A stretch of DNA of 15,296 bases from JBBIRM01 sp964517975 (GCA_964517975.1 CAZFDM010000191.1:1-15296); one strand, 5' to 3'; counted from the stretch's first letter, positions 1 to 7,597 are shown. A program made the numbers and translations. Notes: generated from the letters alone by a model not told the origin.

Positions 1-290
1 TTCTTGCCTATTTTCATTGCGACCAAGAAATGAATATCGATTTTAGAAGTTTAATTGAAGAAGCTAAAAAAATAAAAGTCATAAACTCAGATTTAAAATG
101 GTTTGATTTAGAACGTTATTCCAACCGTCAGGCAACAAAGATGAAAATAGGAGGTCTTATTGGAGAAATTCTTTTTGAAGGTGATTTTACACCTTTCATG
201 CCTTATATACTATTAGGAGAATACCTGCATGTTGGAAAAGGGACAAGCTTTGGTCTTGGTAAATATAAAATTTTGAGGAGGGAGGTTTAA
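1..290 (+). CDS. cas6: CRISPR pre-crRNA endoribonuclease Cas6, C-terminal part (5' end outside window)
   Basis: The reading frame is open from the left edge to a TAA at 288-290, so this is the 3' end of a longer gene; the ATG at 30 is probably internal because the frame continues upstream through codons for LAYFHCDQE. The visible ~95 residues match the end of the Cas6 RAMP family (PF10040 type): a DFRSLIEEA segment, an RYSNRQ segment, a GGLIGEILFEG strand, and near the end the glycine-rich loop HVGKGTSFGLGKY diagnostic of Cas6 RAMP folds. Cas6 cuts CRISPR precursor RNA at repeats to make guide RNAs. The N-terminal half, which normally carries the catalytic histidine, lies outside the window. 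No CRISPR repeats follow it here. The stretch is more AT-rich than the genes downstream. Family assignment is firm; CRISPR subtype cannot be told. Confidence 0.82.
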   Translation, partial: LAYFHCDQEMNIDFRSLIEEAKKIKVINSDLKWFDLERYSNRQATKMKIGGLIGEILFEGDFTPFMPYILLGEYLHVGKGTSFGLGKYKILRREV

Positions 291-503
291 GGAAAAGGTT
301 TTAGGCAGGAAAAATTGGGTTGATCGAGATGGGATGGTTTCAATAATTAGTGAAAGACATTACATTTTGAATTCTTGAATTGACTAAAAATATAGTTTTA
401 ATTTCTGAATTGGCTAATTTCCCGCGAACCTATTTGATTTAATGGCATTTTTTTAACTTATTGATTTTTAATTAGAATAATATTTTTATACAAAATGTTT
501 TTA
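291..503 (+). other. AT-rich non-coding region after cas6, possible CRISPR leader remnant without an array
   Basis: There is no gene in this stretch. It is very AT-rich and contains a CCCGCGAACC element at 420-429, followed by a GGCATTTTTTTAACTT stretch and an AT-rich tail to about 500. This order (a GCGAACC box, a T-run, then an AT tail) resembles leaders I recall beside type I/III CRISPR arrays, but I could not compare it with any database. Directly where repeats would be expected, the sequence passes into the 3' end of the small gene at 504. No repeat unit occurs more than once. Confidence 0.3.
365..417 (+). repeat. Imperfect direct repeat pair, ~22 bp, 31-bp period
   Basis: Positions 365-387 and 396-417 are two imperfect copies sharing a TTTT-(g)AATT-CTGAATTG-CTAA pattern, with one indel and a few mismatches. 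They lie inside the AT-rich stretch after cas6. Two degenerate copies are not a CRISPR array. They may be leader-internal duplications or chance in AT-rich DNA. Confidence 0.35.
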
Positions 504-710
504 TTAAAAGCCCAATGTCCTAGCCAATATGGAAAAAGCAATGATAGGGATCAACCAGCAGAAAAAAGCTATAATAAAACATAAACTTACATCGTCCGTA
601 TCAATCTTCTTTATCTCCCCATAACGAACAATAAGGATGTATCCGAGGGCAGCGATTCCAACTACAACAATTGACCATCCAACAATTAACCATTTAAAGA
701 ATTCAGACAA
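504..710 (-). CDS. Small two-helix membrane protein, function unknown
   Basis: The frame encodes 68 residues with a TTG start at 708-710. The start is supported by an AGGAG motif six bases upstream on the minus strand (about 717-721). Two strongly hydrophobic stretches, about residues 8-28 and 42-65, flank a short charged loop (RYGEIKKIDTDD), giving a hairpin inner-membrane topology. No signal peptide or catalytic motif is seen and I do not recognise the family. It lies downstream of the sigma-54 regulator gene on the same strand but is separated from it by the inverted repeat at 724-798, which could end transcription before it. Composition fits its surroundings. It is probably real because of the ribosome site and hydrophobic pattern. 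Confidence 0.55.
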   Translation of the reverse strand: MSEFFKWLIVGWSIVVVGIAALGYILIVRYGEIKKIDTDDVSLCFIIAFFCWLIPIIAFSILARTLGF

Positions 711-723
711 TGGCCTCTCCTAA

Positions 724-798
724 ATAAAAAGGGGACAGGCTACTTTTTGTAGTAAAAAAACGGATTAAAAATAAAAAAGTAGCCTGTCCCCTTTTTAT
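724..798. repeat. Perfect 25-bp inverted repeat, REP/REPIN-like element, possible bidirectional terminator
   Basis: The left arm (724-748) contains GGGGACAGGCTACTTTTT. The right arm (774-798) is its exact reverse complement over 25 bases. The loop is 25 bases (749-773). A GGGGACAGGCTACTTTTT core is, from memory, a recurrent dispersed palindrome in deltaproteobacterial genomes, associated with Y1 (IS200-like/RAYT) transposases; I could not verify this here. Each arm is flanked by A/T runs, so the RNA hairpin could also terminate transcription both ways. The stop codon of the sigma-54 regulator (795-797) lies inside the right arm, so the element's insertion appears to have set the end of that protein. 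No transposase gene is in the window. Confidence 0.75.
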
Positions 799-2192
799 TC
801 TTTTGCACGGAGTCCATATTTTCTCATTAATGCCTGGAAATTTGGCCGAAGCATCCCAACCTCTTCAGATGCCCTTGTTACATTCCAATTGTTTCGTTCT
901 AATGCACTGAGGACAAAGGCCTTTTCAATTTCTTCAACTGCCTTTTCCCTTATATGTTTCTTAATCTCCTTTAACTCCTCACTGGTGGTCGGGATTGTAA
1001 TTTTCGACTCCGTTTTCTCATCTTGGGTTTGTAAAATGAGATGTTCTGGACGAACCATTTCCTCATCGATCATGACCACGGTTCGACCAATCACATTCTC
1101 TAACTCCCTCACGTTGCCTGGCCATGAATATCTCATGAGTTTTTCCATCGCTTCGGAAGTGAAACCCTTGATGGATTTGCCCATCTCTTCCGCAAATTTC
1201 TTGAGAAAATGGACAGCCAGCAAGGGAATATCCTCCTGTCTTTCTTTTAAAGGAGGAAGGTAGATGGGAACAAAATTTAATCGATAATAAAGGTCTTCCC
1301 GAAACGTCCCCTCTTTAATCATCTTTTCCAAATCCTTATTGGTTGCGGATATGAGTCGGATGTCCACCTTCTTTGGTTTTGTTCCACCCACTGGAGTGAA
1401 TTCTTTCTCCTGAAGTACCCTTAGGAGTTTCGCCTGAATAGCCAGGCTGATATTTCCCACTTCATCCAAGAAAACGGTTCCTCCATCCGCCACCTCAAAA
1501 AGCCCTGGTTTGGTAGTAACCGCTCCTGTAAAAGAACCTCTTACATGCCCGAATAATTCACTCTCCAAAAGGTTTTCAGCCAATACAGCACAGTCTACTG
1601 GGACAAAAGGTTTATTTCTCCTGGGACTATTAAAATGGATCGCCCTGGCAATGAGTTCCTTTCCCGTTCCGCTCTGGCCATAAATCAGGACTGTGCTATC
1701 CGTGGGGGCCACCTTTACAATAATTCGGTAGATCTCCTGCATCTTCTTGCTTTTGCCGACAATGTTATGAAATCCATACTTTTCCTGCAATTCTTGCCTT
1801 AGATAGATGTTTTCGAGAAGAAGTGTTTTCTGATCAAGCGCCTTCTTGACAACGATTGAAACCTCATCCGGGGTGAAGGGTTTTGGGATATAGTCAAAGG
1901 CTCCAAGTTTCATTGACTCAACAGCGGTCTCAACCGTGGCAAACCCTGTAATCATGATGACGATCGTATCGGGATAATCTTTCCGGATGGTTTTTAAAAC
2001 CTCCATCCCATCGATTCCAGGCATCTTGAGGTCGGTCAGGACAATATCATAGGGACTCTCCTTCATCTTGCGAAAGGCTTCCTCCCCGCTCAGAGCGGTT
2101 TCAACCTCATAGCCTTCTTCTTCGAGGATTCGCTTGCAACTCTCGCCAACGATTTCCTCATCGTCTACCACCAATATCCTTGGCGCTACCAC
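795..2192 (-). CDS. Sigma-54-dependent two-component response regulator (NtrC/AtoC family)
   Basis: This 465-residue protein has the classic three-domain layout. The receiver (1-120) has the acidic pair D10-D11, phosphoacceptor D54, T82 and K104. A sigma-54 AAA+ domain (~142-370) has Walker A GQSGTGKE at 172-179, the sigma-54 contact loop GSFTGA at 219-224 (Ser where most relatives have Ala) and Walker B LDE around D243-E244, followed by WPGNVREL. A Fis-type helix-turn-helix ends the protein. It activates sigma-54 promoters by ATP-driven remodelling after phosphorylation. The start is GTG (2190-2192), chosen for an AGGAGG seven bases upstream; a nearby ATG is out of frame. No sensor kinase gene is adjacent, so its partner is encoded elsewhere or it is an orphan. 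It lies about 100 bp downstream of the MFS gene. Its stop codon is inside the inverted repeat at 724-798. Confidence 0.95.
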   Translation of the reverse strand: MVAPRILVVDDEEIVGESCKRILEEEGYEVETALSGEEAFRKMKESPYDIVLTDLKMPGIDGMEVLKTIRKDYPDTIVIMITGFATVETAVESMKLGAFDYIPKPFTPDEVSIVVKKALDQKTLLLENIYLRQELQEKYGFHNIVGKSKKMQEIYRIIVKVAPTDSTVLIYGQSGTGKELIARAIHFNSPRRNKPFVPVDCAVLAENLLESELFGHVRGSFTGAVTTKPGLFEVADGGTVFLDEVGNISLAIQAKLLRVLQEKEFTPVGGTKPKKVDIRLISATNKDLEKMIKEGTFREDLYYRLNFVPIYLPPLKERQEDIPLLAVHFLKKFAEEMGKSIKGFTSEAMEKLMRYSWPGNVRELENVIGRTVVMIDEEMVRPEHLILQTQDEKTESKITIPTTSEELKEIKKHIREKAVEEIEKAFVLSALERNNWNVTRASEEVGMLRPNFQALMRKYGLRAKE

Positions 2193-2292
2193 GCTTCATC
2201 CTCCTCCCTCTTTGTCCAACCTATCAGGGTCGATGTGTTTTTGAGATTCAACCCTTCCCTTTTTTAATCTTATCATAAAAAAAAGAGGCCTT

Positions 2293-3576
2293 TCAATCCA
2301 CCTTTTCAACAGGTTTGGGTTTCCTTAAGATTGAAATGACAATGGCAGACATCAATGCGCTCAACGCCCCGAGGCCGTAGGACCATCTGAAGGTCTGAGT
2401 AAGATCCGAGAGATACCCTCCCAAGATGGGCCCCAACATGGCTCCCACTCCATAAAATATGGTAAAGAGGCCGATCACTGTCCCCGCAACTTCTTTTTCA
2501 AAATAGTCCCTTGCACAGACTGCATACAACGGAAATATTGGCCCATAAAAAAATCCAAAACACCCAATTCCCAACCTCAATAATCCAATATCCGCCTTAG
2601 CAACGATGATTAAAAAAATGCTCGCCATCAAACATAAATGGGTGATGATTAAGGTCTTGATTCTTCCCAGATAATCAGAAATGGTTGTCAGGATTAACCC
2701 TCCTGTGATGCTTGTTAAAGCCATAATCGTTATAAAATTTGAGGCAGTGGGATAAGGGACCTTCAATTCCATCACTCCATAGGTAACGATGAAATCCGAG
2801 ACAATATAGACTCCAATAGAAATCAAAAAATAAGAGAGGCTAATGAACCAGAAAGAAGGTCTTCGGAGAATGTCCATGGTGTAAACCGATTTTTCATGGG
2901 GTAAGGAAGCAATATCCACCTTAGAGGTTTCCCCCCATGGAAGAAGACCCATCTTCTCGGGATCATCTCTGAGAAGTAAAAAGTTTATTCCAATTAACAA
3001 AACCCCTGCTACGCCTAAAAGATACCATCCCCACCTCCAATCATAATTCTTTACGATGATAGGAAGGACGACTCCCATTAATCCAAAACCCAGCGCATAA
3101 CTGGGTGAAAGAATTCCTAAGGCCAACCCCCTCTTTTTACTTCCAAACCATTTTTGAACCAGCGCTGTAACAGGGGTCCAAATGGCTGAAGCCCCTATTC
3201 CAACCACTGCATGAAAAAGGATGCCTGTGAAGAGGTTTGAGGAGAAACCCATTAAAATGGTTCCACCTCCTAAAAAGAGGCAGAAGGCACTAATCACAAA
3301 CCTCCCACCCAGTCGATCCATCAACCAACCCATGAGGGGAGAAAACAGAATGTAGGTCAAAAAATAGGATGCCCGAATCATCCCTGCCTGAGCCATATTG
3401 AGATGAAGATCCTTGACCATCTCAGGAAGGAGGATGGAGTATGCTCCGATACGAATACTGTAATTGAAAAAAAAGGTAATGAAACAGGACCCTAATATGA
3501 CCCATGCCCAATGAATTTTAAATAGAGGATTTCCTGCTATATTATGAGTTCTTTCAATCTTCACTCCTCCACCCAT
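2293..3576 (-). CDS. MFS transporter, probable organic-anion (oxalate/formate or monocarboxylate-like) family
   Basis: The 427-residue protein has about 12 hydrophobic helices in two halves joined by a charged central loop near residues 205-235. This is the major facilitator fold, acting in the inner membrane. MFS motif A is visible between helices 2 and 3 as GWLMDRLGGR (83-92), and the second half repeats a TISDYLGRIK version. The overall look (RDDPEKMGLLPWGE after helix 6) resembles oxalate/formate antiporter-like or monocarboxylate MFS proteins, but substrate cannot be read from sequence. The ATG start has only a weak AGGG upstream. An in-frame GTG at codon 5 follows a GGTGGAGGA that lies too close to act as its ribosome site, so the start is uncertain by a few codons. 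It begins 27 bases after the HAD gene stop on the same strand, so it is likely co-transcribed. Confidence 0.9.
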   Translation of the reverse strand: MGGGVKIERTHNIAGNPLFKIHWAWVILGSCFITFFFNYSIRIGAYSILLPEMVKDLHLNMAQAGMIRASYFLTYILFSPLMGWLMDRLGGRFVISAFCLFLGGGTILMGFSSNLFTGILFHAVVGIGASAIWTPVTALVQKWFGSKKRGLALGILSPSYALGFGLMGVVLPIIVKNYDWRWGWYLLGVAGVLLIGINFLLLRDDPEKMGLLPWGETSKVDIASLPHEKSVYTMDILRRPSFWFISLSYFLISIGVYIVSDFIVTYGVMELKVPYPTASNFITIMALTSITGGLILTTISDYLGRIKTLIITHLCLMASIFLIIVAKADIGLLRLGIGCFGFFYGPIFPLYAVCARDYFEKEVAGTVIGLFTIFYGVGAMLGPILGGYLSDLTQTFRWSYGLGALSALMSAIVISILRKPKPVEKVD

Positions 3577-3603
3577 TTACCCTGTCCGATGAACCGCATC
3601 TGC

Positions 3604-4236
3604 CTAAACCTTCTTCTCTAATTCTTTCAGGTCTGAAATAATAAATTTCCCTTTCTGCTTTTCAGACCGATCCAGATAGAATGCATGAATCCCAATAGAG
3701 CGTGGGACGATGTAATCAAACTCATAATGGTCTCCTACGTGGACCATCTCCTCTGGGGCTACCCCCAGAATTTCACAAATTTTTTGATAAAAATCGACCG
3801 TCTTTTTTATCTGACCAAAATCGGAGGTGGCTGAAAAGATTCGATCAAAATATCTTCCAATGCCTGTTGCCCCAAGTTCAATGTCAATGAACTCTCTTCC
3901 CGCATTAGATGTAATAATTAATGAACTTCTATCCCTCAGCCGATCCAAAATATGGTTCACATCTGAATAGATTTTTATCTTATCAACATATTGTTCCATT
4001 AAGGCCTTCCAGTTCGGATCCAGTCCAAAAAAATTTAACCAATATTTGATATCATACCACTCGATCGAGCCCTCTCCAACTCTTCGGTATTCCTCCTCAA
4101 CAAGGGCTTTTGCCTCCTCGAATTCAATTCCGTTCTTCTTCGCATAGAGGGTGGGAATGCCATGGCTCCATACCCAGTCTGTAAATTCTGGGTCAATAAG
4201 CGTCCCATCCATGTCAAAAGAGATGATCTTAGGCAT
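3604..4236 (-). CDS. HAD-superfamily hydrolase (phosphatase-like)
   Basis: The 210-residue protein carries all haloacid dehalogenase motifs: motif I DMDGT with nucleophile D8 and D10, motif II ending in IITSNAG, a motif III lysine in IKKTVDFY, and motif IV GDHYEFD. A helical cap lies between motifs I and II (about residues 17-90), making it a C1-capped, small-molecule type HAD. Such enzymes usually hydrolyse phosphomonoesters through an aspartyl-phosphate; the substrate is not predictable. The ATG is preceded by AAGGAG at 4-5 bases. It begins 18 bases after the stop of the upstream PPP-type phosphatase gene and ends 27 bases before the MFS gene, so the three probably form one transcript. Confidence 0.9.
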   Translation of the reverse strand: MPKIISFDMDGTLIDPEFTDWVWSHGIPTLYAKKNGIEFEEAKALVEEEYRRVGEGSIEWYDIKYWLNFFGLDPNWKALMEQYVDKIKIYSDVNHILDRLRDRSSLIITSNAGREFIDIELGATGIGRYFDRIFSATSDFGQIKKTVDFYQKICEILGVAPEEMVHVGDHYEFDYIVPRSIGIHAFYLDRSEKQKGKFIISDLKELEKKV

Positions 4237-4254
4237 TTCACTCCTTACCTTATA

Positions 4255-5031
4255 TTATATCCTTTCTATCACCACGTCCTCTGCGTCCTGAACTTCTTTT
4301 TCAAGGTCAACCACAACAATCGTGCGGATGGGCAGATAGGCATAGGAGGTGAAGATGGTGATACACCTCTTTTTAAACATCATCAAAGGGGCATGGGGTT
4401 GATGGGAACGAATTAAAACCTTCTTTTGATACCTCTCCATCAATCGATCAAAATAGGAAGAGCCCAATTGGGGTCTCCCCCAGAAATTTCCTATCACCCC
4501 GCTTTCCCTTTCTATAAAATCTCCCCAGACGATCCGATCCCACTGCTCATCTCCCAACCCAATTCTATTCACCGCTTCAATCGTTTCGAATTCAGGCAAT
4601 CCCCCATGAAGGGCCAAAATTCCATTCTCCGTTGAGGCACAAAGCGGAAGCATAGAAAAAATCATTCCATACTCCTTCCTCTTCTCCAGGGAAAGAGATT
4701 CCCAAAAGTTGGCAGGGTAAAGTTCTTTTACCATAAACCCTTCATGGTTCCCCGCGAGGAGAAAAATTTGCTCTGGGTGCTCAATCTTCATCCGAAGGAG
4801 GTAGTTGATATTTTCTTCTGACTCCTCTCCCCTGTCCACATAATCTCCCAAAAAAACAATTCGATAGGGGCTCTTTAGATATTTGTAGATAACCTTCTGA
4901 GAGGCATCCAGATCCCCATGGGTATCTCCCACAAACACAACCTTTCCCTCTGGGGGGAGATGGACCAATCTCGATTCTTTTTCAAATATCTTGCTTGCTT
5001 TACCGACAAGATCTTCAAAGTTCATTGTCAT
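4255..5031 (-). CDS. PPP-family metallophosphoesterase (serine/threonine protein phosphatase-like)
   Basis: The protein is 258 residues with the three hallmark metal-binding motifs of the calcineurin/PPP superfamily: GDTHG (35-39), GDYVDRG (62-68) and GNHE (94-97). These are followed by a LALHGGLPE segment and an IRSHQPH segment that supply further metal-ligand histidines. It should be a cytoplasmic, dinuclear-metal phosphatase acting on phosphoproteins or on small phosphoesters such as diadenosine polyphosphates. No signal peptide is present. Two start codons are possible (ATG at 5029-5031 or the ATG two codons later), and neither has a clear ribosome site because the upstream DNA is a short repeat of TCATCGTTCAT units. 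Translation may therefore be coupled to yjbQ, whose stop is about 10 bases upstream. Its substrate is unknown. Confidence 0.9.
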   Translation of the reverse strand: MTMNFEDLVGKASKIFEKESRLVHLPPEGKVVFVGDTHGDLDASQKVIYKYLKSPYRIVFLGDYVDRGEESEENINYLLRMKIEHPEQIFLLAGNHEGFMVKELYPANFWESLSLEKRKEYGMIFSMLPLCASTENGILALHGGLPEFETIEAVNRIGLGDEQWDRIVWGDFIERESGVIGNFWGRPQLGSSYFDRLMERYQKKVLIRSHQPHAPLMMFKKRCITIFTSYAYLPIRTIVVVDLEKEVQDAEDVVIERI

Positions 5032-5052
5032 CGTTCATGGTTCATCGTTCAT
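5028..5052. repeat. Short direct repeat, two 11-bp TCATCGTTCAT copies
   Basis: TCATCGTTCAT occurs at 5028-5038 and 5042-5052, separated by GGT. The stop codon of yjbQ (5042-5044) and the start of the phosphatase gene (5029-5031) lie in the two copies. It replaces the ribosome site of the downstream gene, which is unusual in a window where nearly every gene has a clear one. Confidence 0.6.
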
Positions 5053-5446
5053 CTGGGATTACTTTCACGTGAACTTTCCGATTCCTTGGGCCATCAAATT
5101 CACAAAAGAAGATTCCCTGCCAAGTTCCAAGACTCAATCTTCCTGATTCTATAATGACATTCAGTGTGCATCCTACCAAACTGGATTTAATATGCCCAGG
5201 AGAGTTTCCTTCTCGATGGAGATATTGATCCTTAAAGGGAACAATCTTATTCAACTCCATGATCACATCTTGAACCACGCTTGGATCCGCATTCTCATTA
5301 ATCGTGACCCCAGCAGTGGTATGAGGGACAAAGATAATACAAATTCCATCCTTCACACCACTTTTTTTAACCGCCTCTTGAACCAAGTCGGTGATCTCTA
5401 CGAATTCTACCTGCTTTGAGGTCTTGATCGAAAAAACCTGAACCAT
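5042..5446 (-). CDS. yjbQ: YjbQ/UPF0047 family protein (secondary thiamine-phosphate synthase-like)
   Basis: The 134-residue protein matches the YjbQ family end to end. It has FVPHTTAGVTINENADPSV in the middle, YLHREGNSPGHIKSSLVG, and LGTWQGIFFCEFDGPRNRKV at the C-terminus. These contain the conserved histidines and the glycine-rich turns of this small metal-binding fold. Family members can replace ThiE weakly (the source of the name secondary thiamine-phosphate synthase), but the physiological role is not established. The ATG is preceded by AAGGAG at seven bases. It is the first gene of the minus-strand cluster with the PPP phosphatase, HAD hydrolase and MFS genes. Confidence 0.93.
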   Translation of the reverse strand: MVQVFSIKTSKQVEFVEITDLVQEAVKKSGVKDGICIIFVPHTTAGVTINENADPSVVQDVIMELNKIVPFKDQYLHREGNSPGHIKSSLVGCTLNVIIESGRLSLGTWQGIFFCEFDGPRNRKVHVKVIPDER

Positions 5447-5489
5447 TCTTCACTCCTTTAATAATGTTAATCATATCGGACCATTCAAT

Positions 5490-5518
5490 TTCATACCACA
5501 TCCCACAAAGAATCTCAA
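5490..5518 (-). promoter_or_regulatory. Candidate sigma-70 promoter for the yjbQ operon
   Basis: On the minus strand, TTGAGA (5513-5518, 5/6 match to -35) and TATGAA (5490-5495, 4/6 match to -10) are separated by 17 bases. They lie about 45 bases upstream of the yjbQ start. No better pair was noticed in the divergent gap to the acyl-CoA dehydrogenase gene. This is a motif reading only. Confidence 0.4.
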
Positions 5519-5644
5519 TCACCCCTCCTAATAAAGCCCTGTTCTTTGGCATTCCAATAACCTCTATGCTAAAATTTTCTATTACGATTTACAGTCAAAG
5601 CCACGAATAACGAAAAACGTGCCTATAAAAAGAAGGAGGTTTCT

Positions 5645-6826
5645 ATGTTTGAATTTACTGAAGAATATGAACCTCTATTGAGAGAGGTCAGAGAGGTGGT
5701 TGAAAAGGGAGTGAGACCCCGGGCCAAGGAGATTGAGGAGAGCGATGAGTTTCCTTTCGATATGGCCAACCTTTTTTTCGATAAAGGTTATCTTCAGATT
5801 TTAATCCCAAAACAGTGCGGAGGGATGGGAGGGGATATCACGTCTTTCTGTATCATATCGGAAGAGATCGCAAAGGTCTCAGCCTCTCTGTCACTCTTAG
5901 TGATCGTCCAAAGCGTTGGAACCCTCCCACTTCTCTATGCAGGGGGAGAGGAAGGCCTAAAAATCTGTGCTCAAATCCCAAAAGACCGTCTGATCATGGC
6001 CTTCTGTTTAACCGAACCTGGAGCAGGATCTGACGTGGGTTCGATGAGAATGATGGCAACAAAAGAGAGAAGGCAATATATCCTTGATGGGAAAAAGAGT
6101 TTTGTGACCAATGGCGGTGTTGCTGATAAATATATCGTCTTTGCCAAAACCGATCCACATCGAGGAAGGAGGGGGATCTCTGCCTTTTTAGTTGATAAAG
6201 AAATAGAAGGGATATCGTTCAGTACCAAAGATGATAAGATTGGGATGAGGGGCATTCCTTCCTGCACCATCACTTTTAAAAAGGCCCCCATCCCCCAAGA
6301 AAACTTATTGGGAGAAGAAGGAGAAGGCTTTAAGATTGCCATGGAAACCCTGAACCGATCCCGACCTGCCATTGGGGCTCAGGCCCTTGGCATTGCTGAG
6401 AGTGCCATGGAGATCGCAACCCTTTTTGCCATGAGAAGGCGTCAATTCGGTAAACCCATTGCAAAATTGGAGGGGATGCAATTCATGTTAGCAGAGATGG
6501 CTACGATGATCGAATCTGCCAAGGCTTTGGTCTATAAGGCAGCCTGGCACCTGGATAAGGGACTTAAACATGCAACCAAATATTCGGCTATGAGTAAATT
6601 CTTCGCTTCGGATGTGGCCATGAAGATTACAACCGATGCCGTCCAGATCCTCGGAGGCTATGGATGTCTGAAAGGGGGAAATCTCGAGAGGGCGATGAGG
6701 GATGCCAAGATTACCCAAATCTATGAAGGGACGAACCAGATTCAGCGATTTGTGGTGGCTGAACAACTGATCAAAGAATTTCTGGAAAAATATGGAATGT
6801 TAAAGGATTGGTCTGAATTTCTCTGA
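5645..6826 (+). CDS. Acyl-CoA dehydrogenase (FAD-dependent)
   Basis: The 393-residue protein is full length for the family. It shows both signature regions, FCLTEPGAGSDVGS around residue 120 (FAD/substrate loop) and the C-terminal QILGGYGC...YEGTNQIQR block. The catalytic base is predicted to be Glu361 in IYEGT, the position used by short- and medium-chain acyl-CoA dehydrogenases. The helix RRRQFGKPIAKLEGMQF is also typical. It oxidises an acyl-CoA to the 2-enoyl-CoA and passes electrons to ETF. Chain length or aromatic/branched preference cannot be told. A strong AGAAGGAGG ribosome site precedes the ATG. It stands alone: no ETF, thiolase or hydratase genes adjoin, and the next gene downstream, phoB, has its own promoter. 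Confidence 0.95.
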   Translation: MFEFTEEYEPLLREVREVVEKGVRPRAKEIEESDEFPFDMANLFFDKGYLQILIPKQCGGMGGDITSFCIISEEIAKVSASLSLLVIVQSVGTLPLLYAGGEEGLKICAQIPKDRLIMAFCLTEPGAGSDVGSMRMMATKERRQYILDGKKSFVTNGGVADKYIVFAKTDPHRGRRGISAFLVDKEIEGISFSTKDDKIGMRGIPSCTITFKKAPIPQENLLGEEGEGFKIAMETLNRSRPAIGAQALGIAESAMEIATLFAMRRRQFGKPIAKLEGMQFMLAEMATMIESAKALVYKAAWHLDKGLKHATKYSAMSKFFASDVAMKITTDAVQILGGYGCLKGGNLERAMRDAKITQIYEGTNQIQRFVVAEQLIKEFLEKYGMLKDWSEFL

Positions 6827-6864
6827 TCCAAATCAGTTAATTTCGTCTATTTTGTAATAAATAT

Positions 6865-6892
6865 TTGCATCCTTCCCATGGTTTGATATAAT
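6865..6892 (+). promoter_or_regulatory. Sigma-70 promoter of phoBR
   Basis: A perfect TATAAT (6887-6892) lies 16 bases after TTGCAT (6865-6870, a weak -35), about 18 bases before the phoB ATG at 6911. The good -10 with poor -35 would fit an activator-helped promoter, but no clear 11-bp Pho-box array is present here, unlike at the other loci in this window. Confidence 0.6.
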
Positions 6893-6910
6893 GATACTAA
6901 GAGACACTCT

Positions 6911-7597
6911 ATGAAATCAATCTTAATCATCGAAGACGAAAGAGATATTGCCGATTTGGTCGAATACCATTTAAAGCAGTCCGGTTTTAAGGTCCTAAAA
7001 ACATTCGATGGAGCCTCCGGTCTCGAGAGAGCCAAAAAGGAAAAACCAGGGCTGATCATCCTGGATCTCATGCTTCCCGAGATGGAAGGGACAGACGTGT
7101 GCCGGGCGCTAAAAGCCAACCCTCTCACTCATTCCATTCCTATCCTGATGCTCACGGCAAAGGCAGAGGAAGTGGACCGCATCGTAGGATTTGAACTGGG
7201 GGCGGATGACTACGTCACCAAACCCTTCAGCCCAAGGGAATTGGTGTTGAGGGTAAAGGCGATTCTTAAGAGAAAGGTCACCCCTGAAGAAGGGGGAAAG
7301 GTCATCCAAACCGGAGACCTTTTTATTGACGCCGACCGTCACATCGTTTCCATCAAAGGGACTCCGATCCATCTGACCAGCACCGAATTCAAACTCCTTC
7401 TCGAACTGGCTTCCAATCGTGGCCGCGTCAAGACCCGCGGGTACCTGCTCGATCGGGTCTGGGGATATACTTACGAAGGTTACGCTCGGACGGTAGATAC
7501 CCATATCCGGCGATTGAGAGAGAAACTCGGACCTGCGGGAGATTGGATTGAAACGATCCGGGGAGTGGGATACCGGTTTCGGGAAGAGGGAGAATGA
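6911..7597 (+). CDS. phoB: Phosphate-regulon response regulator PhoB (OmpR family)
   Basis: The 228-residue protein has a receiver (1-120) with E8-D9 in the acidic pocket, phosphoacceptor D52, T82 and K104, followed by an OmpR/PhoB winged-helix domain (~128-226). The latter includes LTSTEFKLLLELASN and the recognition region YARTVDTHIRRLREKLG. It is a DNA-binding activator switched on by phosphorylation and is expected to bind repeated CTGTCA-type half sites with 11-bp spacing, which occur upstream of three other genes here. It overlaps the next gene, the PhoR-type kinase, by ATGA (7594-7597), so the two are translationally coupled. The ribosome site is weak (AAGAGA). The phoB name rests on the phoR neighbour and nearby pstS. 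A closely similar but truncated paralogue is at 11620-12210. Confidence 0.9.
   Translation: MKSILIIEDERDIADLVEYHLKQSGFKVLKTFDGASGLERAKKEKPGLIILDLMLPEMEGTDVCRALKANPLTHSIPILMLTAKAEEVDRIVGFELGADDYVTKPFSPRELVLRVKAILKRKVTPEEGGKVIQTGDLFIDADRHIVSIKGTPIHLTSTEFKLLLELASNRGRVKTRGYLLDRVWGYTYEGYARTVDTHIRRLREKLGPAGDWIETIRGVGYRFREEGE

Noticed and set aside
310..503. A CRISPR array after cas6
   Set aside because: I searched for a repeated 28-37 bp unit with spacers; only two degenerate copies of a ~22-bp AT-rich stretch occur, which is not an array.
2193..2292. Rho-independent terminator after the MFS gene
   Set aside because: A T-run follows AGGCCT on the minus strand, but the stem would be three base pairs; not enough to call, and it leaves read-through into the regulator gene possible.
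5367..5552. Minus-strand 61-codon frame upstream of and overlapping yjbQ
   Set aside because: It has no convincing ribosome site, overlaps the well-supported yjbQ start in another frame and shows no recognisable domain; the promoter candidate of yjbQ lies inside it.
6841..6886. Pho box upstream of phoB
   Set aside because: TTGTAAT is followed 11 bases later by ATTTGCA, but the second unit does not match and there is no further period; too weak to list.
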